Assembly: GCA_037355855.1 (NCBI GenBank)
Contig: CM074759.1
Coordinates: 7,502,001 to 7,566,000, forward strand
Reading direction: 5' to 3'
DNA from: Pseudo-nitzschia pungens
Lineage: Eukaryota > Bacillariophyta > Bacillariophyceae > Bacillariales > Bacillariaceae
DNA: 64,000 nucleotides
The notes beneath the pieces are model-generated. The model was not told the origin of the DNA and did not search any database. It worked only from the letters and a program-made list of their open reading frames with translations. Shown piece after piece: positions 1-10,004 of this stretch (its first letter is position 1; every line of letters begins with the position of its first letter). Made by a program: the position numbers and the translations under genes.

Positions 1-602
1 CTCAGCATGCAAAATGCTCCTGTAGAAGCAAAAAACGCTCCCGCAGAAGCAAAAAAACTTTCCTTCAGCTGAGGAAAAAAAAACAAATTCCCACAGCCAC
101 CAATTTTGAACCCAAAAAAAATTTGTTGGCTGCGGGAATTTGTTTTTTCCCTTAGCTGCAGGAGTTTTTCATTTTTAGGGAGAAACAGTAATTCTTGAAG
201 GAAAATTCTTCACAATCAGGAATTTATTAAAAGTAGCGACATGTGAATGGGGGAGGAATAGTAATTTTTAAGAGAAACTCGTTTATTTCGGTTCCCCAAA
301 TATTTGTACTACTTTCGTGAAAAAATAATGATAAATTCCCGCAGACTCATTAAGTTACGGTACGGTTCGCGGTGTCATTCAACTGAGTCACAGCTCACTT
401 TTCGAGTTACGTTTGTCTGTTGCATGTCAAAAACGATCCCTAAATTCCCTATCTGATATCTTTCTGGCAGGTGCTTTGCTTTAGTCTGCAGTCTTCAGTC
501 CACGGGCGTCGTTCTAACTTCCATTTCAGATTGGCCCAGTTTGTTTACAACGTTTCTGACAACTTAGCAAGACACCAAGTATTCCATTTGTCAACTGCTA
601 CC
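1..602. other. 5' flank of PDZ gene, no gene seen
   Basis: AT-rich spacer without a convincing coding frame. It holds the inverted repeat at 51-172 and, at about 350-366, a GTTACGGTACGG-like stretch resembling the spacer motif found upstream of other genes in this window. The open frame running into the PDZ gene from 471 starts at GTG and is treated as 5' UTR. Confidence 0.6.
51..172. repeat. imperfect inverted repeat (hairpin)
   Basis: Two arms of about 50 nt are near reverse complements around a short loop of about 20 nt. The inner part of each arm carries ACAAATTCCC-CAGCCA-CAA and its complement, and the outer part carries AGCTGAGG or TTAGCTGC. A 26-bp near-tandem GAAGCAAAAAA unit lies just to the left. 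It may be a small foldback element or a processed hairpin; function unknown. Confidence 0.6.
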
Positions 603-1376
603 ATGATGATTGTCATCCGTTTCCTTTTCCTCTTTGCGAGCATCCAGATCGGTTCGGCCTTCCTTGCGACTCAAGAACAGCGTAGGATAGTGATGTCATT
701 TATGGTGTCGTCTTCATCGCTATCGATGGCCGCAATGAGCTACGAGGAGATGCTGCAGCGAGTGGATCACTACGAAGTTACCGTACCCAAACCGATGGGA
801 GTCATCTTCGGAGAAAACCCAGATCCATACCTGGGTTTGGTTGTAGATGACGTATCGGAAGGCATGAACGGGGGTCGCGCTGGTCTTCGCGTAGGAGACC
901 AATTGTTGGCCATCAACGAAGAGGTCGTTATTGGGAGAGATTTTGACACCGTGATGGGAAAGTTGCAGGAACAGCCAAAAAACCTGAATCTGATTCTTTA
1001 TCGCGGTCCTGTTGGACAGCTTTTCACGGTCCTTTCGAATCAACTTCGTGAGGGCCAAAGCATCTTTGAGGACGGGGACGATTACGATGACGAAGATTCG
1101 GAACCAGTCATCATGGATGAAAATTACGAATCACCAGTGCGCGTAGAGGTGAAGGAACAGAAACCTCTGACGCCTGGAGACTTTGTGAAGGCTTTTGGAA
1201 AACTAGGAAGCATGCTTGGAGAAACTCTGACGTCTTCGCCTGATCAAAACAGCGACGTACCACCACCGCCCAAGAAGAAGACTGGATTTTTCGGAATTGG
1301 AGCAGAAGCCGTTCAACTAGAGGGTGAAGATGCACAGGGATACCGACGAGAGAAGATTCAGCCTGATGATTTTTAA
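603..1376 (+). CDS. PDZ-domain protein with N-terminal targeting sequence
   Basis: Single-exon gene of 257 aa. The start at 603 is preferred because it has ACC before ATG and immediately precedes a hydrophobic leader (MMIVIRFLFLFASIQIGSAF). Its GSAF end resembles the diatom plastid bipartite-signal motif (cleavage before F or L), so secretory or plastid import is inferred. The core, about residues 55-130, looks like a PDZ domain: a YLGLVVDDV segment, then GGRAGLRVGDQLLAIN, the typical glycine-rich strand and loop. An acidic stretch (EDGDDYDDEDSE) and a proline/lysine-rich tail follow. PDZ domains bind C-terminal peptides; no protease or other catalytic domain is visible. It converges on the EFL1 gene. 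Function beyond peptide binding is unknown. Confidence 0.75.
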   Translation: MMIVIRFLFLFASIQIGSAFLATQEQRRIVMSFMVSSSSLSMAAMSYEEMLQRVDHYEVTVPKPMGVIFGENPDPYLGLVVDDVSEGMNGGRAGLRVGDQLLAINEEVVIGRDFDTVMGKLQEQPKNLNLILYRGPVGQLFTVLSNQLREGQSIFEDGDDYDDEDSEPVIMDENYESPVRVEVKEQKPLTPGDFVKAFGKLGSMLGETLTSSPDQNSDVPPPPKKKTGFFGIGAEAVQLEGEDAQGYRREKIQPDDF

Positions 1377-1790
1377 TGATTAATTAGAATTTCCTCCAGC
1401 TGCACCTAATACTGCATCAACTGATGTTTTCTTGTAATGGCATGTTTGCGTGTTAATCTCAAGTGGTACCAATAATTTTACTGATCAATATTGCAATTGC
1501 ATACGGCGGCATTAAGTTCAATATTCCTAGAAAATATGGCACAACGACTTTCATAATACACTCCAAGAAGTGTATCAAAAATGATACAGCACACCTTAAT
1601 CAGAACGATTATTCCAATTTATGAACTCACAAAACTCAAATTTGAACGCTGCTTTTGTAGATTTTTCGAATTACAGCATCAGAAGCTTCTCTACCTTGTT
1701 CACTTTGATGCAAATGCTGGTATCATAAAATGCTTTCAATCGAAAAAACTGTTGACCAGCAGCAACCTCAAATTTAGAATTATTCTGTTA
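1377..1790. other. convergent spacer, nothing recognised
   Basis: AT-rich spacer between the stop codons of the PDZ gene (+) and EFL1 (-). It presumably holds both 3' UTRs. The open frame beginning at 1581 (+) overlaps the 3' end of EFL1 in antisense and has no recognisable features. Confidence 0.5.
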
Positions 1791-4700
1791 CTAGCGCTTG
1801 ATAGTTCTCTGTTTTTCTGCAGCAACTACTGTTTTGTTAGAGTCAACCAGCAAACCTTTTCGTTCACGGACCTTTCGGATGTAATTCAGCGCCGTATTGT
1901 CCATTCCGGTGGATACGTCACCGCTCTGCAAGATCTCTCCGAAGTCTTCTCTCTCTTCAAGTGATGTTGGAATCCAAAAGGGATCTTGGTCTAGAATCTC
2001 CCAGTGCGAGAAGATGAGTTCCGGCGCGGTTACCTCCCCACTTGTAAGTCGAAACAATTCCGGTGCAAGCCCAAAAGACTCGGCATGCGGGAGGTTTGCT
2101 GAAATCAGTAACAAATCAGTCCCGTCGACCATAGAATCTTCTAACACTTTCCCTCTTCTCTTAGACAGTACCGGATAAAGAGATCCGAGACCAGCGAAAG
2201 AAGAATTCAGTGTTAACTTCAGGTGACTTTCGACTAATCTCGCTGGTCTCGATCTTGAGGTAGAAAAAACGGATAACACATCATAAAAAATGACAGACCA
2301 AATTAATATGGGAGGACTGCAGAAGTAATCAAATTCAATCATTTTGCACAAAACCGAAGAAAGAACCAAATTGACACTTACAACAAAGCGCTGCGAATCC
2401 CTATTCGAAGGGCGGCAGCCATCATTCCGCCACTGAATGGATTGGCTGTTTTGAACCCGCCAACCGAATCCTGATCTTGCTTCAGAGCTACCTCCAATCC
2501 TTCGAGGATCACCAGAACACTCCGAACTGGTTCTTCGCAAATCGGGCCGGCACGCATTGCCATTTTAAATCCTGCAACGAGAGAACCTTTCATTTGATGT
2601 CTCCAAATTTCGAGCGCCGCTGTATCGCGTGGATTCAGTGATCTTGCTTCTCGTTCACAACCCCTTGGGAGAAACCCGTTCTCACGTATTTCTCTCCGAA
2701 TCGATTCGTATTCCAGGATACCGCAAGAACCATTATTCTGCTCCGTGTTCTCGTCATTCTCCTCCTCATCGTTTTCAGCATTTAGCGCTGCGTGTTTGTC
2801 GGGGACGTGCACCTCATTATTGTCGGCCTCTACTCCCATCACCGTGAGACCACTCTCAAGGGCAGAGCTCGCAACGATTGCGTTTCCGCTATCGTCTAAT
2901 GAGATTAGTGAGTTTTTGAGAGCCTTCAAAATGGCCTCCGCATCAAGATCTTTCTCGAATCCTAAAGCGCATCCCAACCGACCAATAGCATCGGCACTCT
3001 CTTCGCTGACCTCCCCGTCTTCGAGAGCGTTGTATATCATGAGGTCGAGCGGGACAACCCTCAGGCTGACCGCAGCAACACGTCCCGAAACAATGCTTCG
3101 TGATCGGCCTCGTTTGGCAAAGTCGTTGCCTTCTTCCTCGTTATACGGCGGTATACTCAATTGTCTCAGTGATGCCACCTTTTGGCTCTTCTCGGACAAA
3201 AATCCTTCAAAGTCAAATTCACCGTCATCGAACCAAGTGGTTGTTTCCCCAAATTCAACAATTGGTTCCGATATTCGCAGTTGAATATCCTTCTTGTCAC
3301 AGTAAACCTTTTGCAAATCGAGGATGGACTGTTCCAAATGGAGCTCTCCGAGGCAAGCTAAAATTCGTTCCCCCTTGGCAGTAGCCGTTACTTCGACGGC
3401 TGCATCGGCCAGGCTGAGTTTGACCAAACCTTTTTCGAGGGTATACGTATCGGCAGGGTCTACGGCCTCGACATTCACCTTGACGAGGGGCCGTATTTCA
3501 AAATCCGAAAATCCGAGGAGCGGCATTCCGTGCGGACCATCGCAGATGGTTGCGGTTTTGTACTGAACGTTTTCCAGATTTTGAATCGCGCAGAGATGGC
3601 CCGCGGGAACTTCGTCTACCAAAACAAACGAAGATCCCATCAGCAAAAAAAGCCGAACGGGCCGACTCTGTATCGTGTTTTGGTGGTGGAATCTGTGTTT
3701 GGGTCCCATCACGTGGTACGTGTTGCCGGTTCTGAGCCGACCACTCAAGACGCGTGTCAATCCCAGGATGACGGTATCGTCGTTATCGTTCGTGCTGCCG
3801 GAATCTCGGATGTGGGATTGATCCGCCGCCATGAATTTGCAGACATAGGCGACGGCAGGTGCCTCGGTCGACACATCACATCCTCGAACAGCCTCTCTGA
3901 CGTTTTCGAATTCCTTCTCTTGCTCGACCGTGCAGCTTTGGTCCTTCGCTTCTCCATCGTTGTCCGGTGCCGCCAGGGCCAGGGCTCTTGGTCGAACAAA
4001 ACCAGAAGCTTCGGCAGGAGTCGGGCAGATTTCGTACACCGAATTCAAGACAATATCGCTCAACGGACGAAACCGCCGAAGCAGCGACCTCAAGACGGCC
4101 TCTTCGGAGGATGAGGACCCCGTGCGGGTCATGATTTGCTGGAGAGACTCCGGCGTCGTTATGTTGCTCGCGCCGGACAAGTTTCCTACTTGCATCGCCT
4201 GCAGCACTCGATCCATTCCGGGCGTGGTGGCTTCGATTTTGATGTTCTCCGAAGAATTCGTGTTGGAAAAAGTGGATTGTGCAACCCTCCCGTCGGCAAA
4301 CAGTGAAGATCCGAGACCGCACGCAGATGCCGCCGAAGCAACTCCCTCGTACATTTCCCACAATGGCTGCAAGCCATATTCCGCAAACAGGGGTTGCTGG
4401 CGTTGATGTTCCGCTTTCACCTTCAATTTCATCATCTTTTGTTGTTCGTGTTTGTAGTAAAAGGACCCAAACAGATATTGTTGCAAAGCTGCCGGCTTGA
4501 CGGGGAGTATTTTGCTTTTGAAGAGAGATCGGGCAAGCGATGGCACGGTGAATCCCCATCCGAAAAGAGCGCTGGCAAATATAATGTTGCCTCTCTGTGG
4601 CTCGAACGTCCACCTTGCTTCTTCCCGCTCGACGTCGTGATCCTCCTGTTCCTCCTCGTCCTCCTTTCGCTTCGCCCGTTTCGATACGAGCATGGCGGCA

Positions 4701-5749
4701 CACGCCGCGTTGACCGTTTCGATGAGCGATCGAAGCCGCAGGTAGGCTTCTGTTGGTGTGAGAGACAGGTTGGTGCACAACCTATCGATCTTGTTGATGA
4801 CCAATATCGGAACGAGCTGGTGGGAATGCGCCTCCCGAACGACCTGGTGCGTCCGCGCGCACATTCCTTCGACGGCGTCCACCACCAGCAAACAACCGTC
4901 ACAACACTGCAGGGAACTGCTGACCTCGGTCGAGAAATCGGTGTGCCCGGGTGAATCGAGCAAATGGACAATGATGGGAGAGGACGCGTTTGGATCGAGG
5001 CCTTTTTTCTTTGCAGCGTTGGCGGCTGCTGCATTGGATGGTTTGTAATTGTGGCGGAGACCAATGGCCGATGCTCTCATCGTGATTCCCCGGCGCTGTT
5101 CCTCTTCTGTCGAATCGAGGTATCTGAGGGTTCCTGCGAGGCGTTCCGAAATGATTCCATTGGATTCGATGAGATTGTCGGCTAGGGTCGTTTTTCTGTT
5201 TGTTGCGGGTTGTTGTTTTCGTTTTTGTTTTCATCGAATCAAAGAACATCGTTCGGAATTCACCCGTCCATTTTTTCCCAGAGAGCAAAGAATCAATATG
5301 GAATGACAAGCACCAACACGAACGAACAAATGAAGATTGGAGACGATCCGTCGTGTAGAAAAAGGAACGATATCGAAACAAAAAAACTGTTGGTCATGGC
5401 ACGACAAAGATCAAACGATTCTTTTACTGTAATTGAAAGATATTGCACGATGGTTTGCACCGTTTTGCCGGAAGTGGCCCCATCCTTTTAAGGCGCACTT
5501 TGTCGTCACGTACCCGTGGTCAACTAAGAAAAAAGTAAATGCAATGAAAGGGGAAAAAAGTATCGTGGTTAGAAGCGCGAAGGAACACTCACCAGTCCGG
5601 CACAAACCGATTCATTATTATGATATTACCGTATGATAAACCACAGCAAGAAAAGAAAAGACACGACACGACACGACACTACACGACGTACCATGTGCAC
5701 AAATCGTAACCAGCCTCGTCTTGTCGGGAGGGAGAAATACGGACGACAT
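1791..5749 (-). CDS. EFL1: EFL1/Ria1-type ribosome biogenesis GTPase
   Basis: Predicted exons, all complement: 5692-5749, 5514-5523, 2382-5195 and 1791-2253, giving 1114 aa, close to yeast Ria1. Family role: with SBDS, this EF-2-like GTPase releases eIF6 from pre-60S subunits in the cytoplasm. Joining the exons restores the P-loop AHVDHGKTTL (residues 18-27), a switch I region (RRGITM near 57-62), DSPGHTDF (103-110) and NKID (157-160). EF-2 domains II-V follow, including GELHLEQ and a C-terminal LVESHLKLT. The acidic insertion after residue 190 and the long linkers fit EFL1 better than EF-2. All introns are GT-AG: 168, 318 and 128 nt. The start at 5749 gives MSSVFLPPDKTRLVTICAH. Exon 2 is only 10 nt and completes the P-loop. 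The motif GTAAACCTTAC lies 207 bp upstream. Confidence 0.88.
5514..5523 (-). other. EFL1: 10-nt microexon of EFL1 encoding part of the P-loop
   Basis: On the minus strand the 10 nt TTGACCACGG are bounded by a polypyrimidine tract ending in TTAG and by a GTACGT donor. Joined to upstream ...CAT|G (donor GTACGT at 5691) and downstream A|AAA ACG (acceptor CAG at 5196), they supply V-D-H-G of the G1 motif in frame. Without this exon the P-loop cannot be assembled. Confidence 0.85.
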
Positions 5750-5955
5750 TGTTCTAGCGTACTGCTTTGGATGAGCCGTCTTTCGTCGACTCGCGCGTTC
5801 CAGGGAGGCCTTGGCTTGACGAAACGATCAGCAGCACGAGTGGAGGCAATTTAGTCTCGAGAAATCTGCTTTGTTTCGGTACTTTGCTTGCACCTGGTAT
5901 TGTTGCGTTACAGCGTCGTTCCAAGCCAAAGGAGGGACAGATACGGGAAACTGCA

Positions 5956-5966
5956 GTAAACCTTAC
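5956..5966. promoter_or_regulatory. candidate promoter motif GTAAACCTTAC
   Basis: Exact copy of an 11-mer found five times in the window, here 207 bp upstream of the EFL1 start. Function is inferred only from its repeated placement. Confidence 0.4.
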
Positions 5967-6617
5967 TCATCCATCAACAAAACTCCATGAAAAGCGGAAA
6001 GCGGAAAACATCCGACAACGAAAGAGTGGATGATGGATGGTAATCGACGCCGATGGGGACAAGTTTCCATGCCGACTGCAAACGTGTCAAAGATTTTGAG
6101 AACGACGTAGGTATTCTACTAGCTCGTACGCACGTACGCACAACACGAATGAACCTCGATTTCATGTAAAATACGAAGCCTTACCGTACTTGTACTGTAG
6201 TAAGCCTTACTCAAGAATGCGAAGTATGAGTAAGTTACTCGTACGTACGTACATACGTACTTGTACTTGTATTGGCACTTGAAGGGTGAGAGGAGTTGTG
6301 GTCTAAAACAACTTCTTTATTCCGGATTTGTGGTATTGTAGGAAGATAATGACATTGAGAGAGCTGCAACAAGCTAAATTCCTGATGATGTTTGAGCCTT
6401 GTCATTGACCCGTGACTTTCGCAAGGGTAGGAATAACAGAGGAGGAAACATCATGACAAATGATGCATGGTCGCTCCTACTACTACTACTAGTACTAGTA
6501 CTAGTACTACTATTGCTGGAGGAGTAGTAGTACTACTAGCATCTATTTGCCAAGAACAATTTTGATCAACAAGCAGTCTGAGCAGTACTGTCTGCATTGC
6601 ACAAAAACAAAAAGACA

Positions 6618-7115
6618 ATGATCCTAAACCCTTGGGCACACACATGATGGTCCTGCTGGCATTTTGTGAGTGCTGGGACTCAAATACATTGTGATCACAG
6701 TCTTCAGGGGCAGATTTTGATCACAATTGTCAGGGACAACTGCATGGAACCAAATACACAATGATGCTGCTGGTCTGCTGTTCATGTATGCAGCAAGTGT
6801 TTGTTTGTGTACATGCACAAAAAGAAAATTAGATTTTCCTTTGTTCGGTTCCATGCACACCCAAAAGACCAGGTCATCCTGTTTCTGTGCACACGCAAAC
6901 ATCAAGCCTTGGGATCATCGTGTATGTGGTTCTCTGCATGCCCAAAAGACCAGGATCATCATAGTTCATTTGGTTCCCTACATTCACAAAAGATTAGGAT
7001 TGTCAAGGGGATCCATCTTGTAGTATTATCAATTTTTCATTATCTGAACACATAAAAGACCTGGATCATGGTGTGTTTACTCTTTGTGCGTGCAAAAGAA
7101 CGGGGATCATACATT
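6618..7115. repeat. degenerate tandem repeat array
   Basis: Loosely repeated units of about 60-75 bp share CCAAAAGACCAGGATCAT-like cores (for example near 6861, 6941 and 7045) alternating with GGTTCC-TGCAC-like segments. The units are diverged, so this looks like an old minisatellite or satellite remnant. Confidence 0.5.
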
Positions 7116-7750
7116 GTCTTGCTATGCTGTAACACTCTAGGGTAGAATTAGATGGAGTGATACGCAATAGAGGTATTTTAAATGATGAAAGGTTAATAAA
7201 TTGTGTTACAGAGGGAATGGTTGAATACTTTACGAGATGGGAATGGTTCCTTGAGTATGGGATGAATGAACAATCGAACATTGATAATGTTCATCGGGCA
7301 TAATATCAATAATCAGCAAGTCACGGGAATCTTTGTTTATCTTGATATTTGACAGTGTCCGTTGTATGTGTGTATAGAACGAACATACACACATGAATAT
7401 CATATATATTGGAATACATGTGGGATTCAATAATCATTTATAAGCCTTTTGCTGTAGTAAGGCTGCGCCAGCATGTTACATATGCATGTTATAGTATCAT
7501 GATACAGACCATATTGCTGTGCATGTTACATGCATGCTAGACTACATTAGGGAGTTGTCCATGAAAACAACTCAGGGGAGAAAATGCATGACTTCTTCAT
7601 GTTCAATACTTTGTAGTATTATGAAATTACAAAGTTGCTGGATGTGTGAATACGACAGGATGTATCTTCTGTTTTCCCCAATGGGGTATCCATGGCAGAT
7701 TCCCCCATCTTTGTTTTTGTGTCAGGTATCCGTGGTTCAATTTGCATATG

Positions 7751-7936
7751 TGCCGTGCACCGGAATACAGTCACGAGTCTACTCGGGACTGGATTAAGGA
7801 TAAGGATAAGAACAATCGGCGAGTCGACAGAATCGCTGATTCGGGAGACTCTTAGAACTGTAGCAAATAGACTAACCAGTAGAGCTCACAATTTGCATAT
7901 CACTACTTTATTCATTAGTAGACCCGGGGTATGGCA
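7751..7936 (+). repeat. 5' LTR
   Basis: 186 bp, TG...CA, identical to the 3' LTR. Preceded by ATATG, one half of the target-site duplication. Confidence 0.95.
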
Positions 7937-8688
7937 TGATTTTAAAATCAAGCTGAGCGCTGATGACCAGGAGCAAGAGAAGGGACCGATCGGTCGGCGA
8001 ATCGACGGGACCGAAGAAACTGCCGAAAAATGGAGGCGCATAGAAGCAAACAGGGAAAAGGACATCCGGTGTCTGCAGCACTAAGGAATACCAATCCCAG
8101 CAACAGTTGGCTCCATTACAGGGAGCAACTGCAGCAACAGAGACACCTAAGGACCTAAACAGGACCATGGTCGACAACAAAGAAGAAATAATCGAAAATA
8201 ATGAGTGTCGAAAAAGTGACACATAATCCAGTGAGTGGACTAATTGGACCAACATTGAGTGGATGGACAGACCGAACAGGGGATGCCAATCACAACCGAA
8301 ATATACGGATATCCGGAAAGGTATATAATGAATACCCAAACACCACCAATCCCACGGGAAACGGGAAGTGGGACCGGCCCGGTGATTGCTTAATAGGGAA
8401 GCAACGCCGGAGAACCACGGGAATCGAATCCCACGAAATAAAAACAGAAACAACTCCGGAGAACCACAGGATTCCCGGGAGCTAAAGAGAGAAACAACTC
8501 CTACCACTGGACAAGCCAGGGGAAAATTCAGTTACAACACGAGTTATCACGAGAACAGTGTAAAAATCCAGCAAAAGAACTGGAGGAACTGAGCAATCAC
8601 TTTTTGCTCAGTTTCAACACAAGCAGCAAAGATAACAGAAATAGTGTAACTAAATTAAATAAAATTAACTAAATAAAACTGATTAACC

Positions 8689-9990
8689 ATGGCGTCCAAA
8701 GGAACCAAACAGAAACCCTTTACCTTCACTCGCGAGAACTGGCCGGAAGACGCCGATGCTGTGAAGATGAGCATAGACTCCGAGAAAGGGGGAGTGGCCT
8801 TCAGTGACTATCTAAAGGTACTCACCGGCACTGAAAGACCGGAACTCTTCATCATCTGGAAGCGAGACTTTGACCAGAAAATTGTCAACAACGAGAAACT
8901 CCAAGGAGACCAGAAACTGGATGTCCTACAGAGAATCCTCTCCCTCGAGGCACTCTCTATTGTCCAGATGGTTTTGGGCCGGACGTATTATGCCGAACCA
9001 GGACACAAGGTACACAACAACCAACTGATCCAACAAAAACTCGAGAGGATTGCCATGCGGGAACCTAAGGAACCCCCCGCTGACAAACCCAAAGAGGCGG
9101 TGGAGGGCGCCAACGCCCCAACCGAGAAGGACAACACGACTGCTACGGCGGCTGTCCGAACAAGAACCGGAACCAACCGCACTTGACGGTCCGGTCCCAA
9201 AGAAAAGGGTCTCAAGTACCCTCATCCAGTACTACCAAACCCAGGAGTACAGAAAGGATATCATTGAGGAGTGTATGCACGCCCTCAAGCTCAAAGTCTT
9301 TGGCAATGACATGAATGGCAAACGATCCTACATTCTGCTCCGGAGATTCATCCGGAACACGAAAATCGACATGAAACACGGTATTCGCTCATGGGCAAAC
9401 CGTATGGCCGAGCTACAGAGCTATCTACCAGATTGCCTCTGGGAGAGTGGCGCCTGCAAACGGCACTGCCCCATCCAGTTACTCCGAGGAGGACATGAAG
9501 GAAATCCTAGATGCCAACATGACCCACTCCCAACGCGAGAAGCTGGAAGCACATTAGTTGGGACGTCTACAAACACCCCTTTAACACCACCTATCGACAA
9601 GCTCGAAAACCTTGGAAATCACCATCCGGAACGAGGATGAACTCCGCAAACGAATCTCTGACCTCGAAAAACAAAACGGTGGTCCCAAGAAGAATCCCAA
9701 GGCCGCATCTGGGGGAGGAACCCACCACGGGAAATCCCCTGGCAAAAAGAAGCGCCCTGCGGACAACAGCAACAAACAGCTATGCAAGACCTGTGGCAAG
9801 GTCCATGCCGGCAAATGCTGGAAACTAACCGGCGGACCTCCACAAGAAGGGGAAGTTCGACCGGGAAACCATCAACCTTGCTCAAGGAGCACTTTGTGGC
9901 AAAAGAAAGACTCGGACTAACGAGCAACACTCCAAACCCCACTGGGGAAGGAATCTATCCAACCACGAGTACTCCTTACGTACTGGCCAC
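8689..9990 (+). pseudogene. gag: gag-like region, frame-disrupted
   Basis: Starts at ATG 8689 in good context (ACC before ATG). Coding character runs in one frame to about 9186, shifts by one base, continues with a capsid-like stretch (RSYILLRRFIRNTKID, MKHGIRSWANRMAELQSYLP) to about 9450, then shifts again. A nucleocapsid-like zinc knuckle CKTCGKVHAGKC follows near 9783-9818, behind a basic GKSPGKKKRP stretch. A further frame change follows it. In this family gag forms the virus-like particle that packages element RNA. An in-frame stop near 9553 and several single-base shifts prevent a continuous product as read here. Confidence 0.75.
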
Positions 9991-10004
9991 GGCCCAAGCT
10001 GACC

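Larger units (their letters stand above)
5750..7745. other. intergenic: EFL1 promoter side, simple repeats, degenerate satellite
   Basis: No credible gene. Holds GTAAACCTTAC at 5956-5966, a CGTACGTACGTAC-rich stretch near 6240-6270, an imperfect palindrome of CTA/TAG and AGTACT units near 6474-6540, and the degenerate repeat array at about 6618-7115. Short open frames here follow the repeats and look non-coding. Confidence 0.55.

Noticed and set aside
5411..5605. Minus-strand frame giving FTFFLVDHG as an alternative EFL1 exon
   Set aside because: It reads through a polypyrimidine tract and splice acceptor; splicing from 5692 to the 10-nt exon gives the conserved AHVDHGKTT.
7646..8084. Open frames crossing the 5' LTR
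   Set aside because: They extend from flank through LTR and recur at the 3' LTR (13411-13671); they reflect LTR sequence, not a gene.
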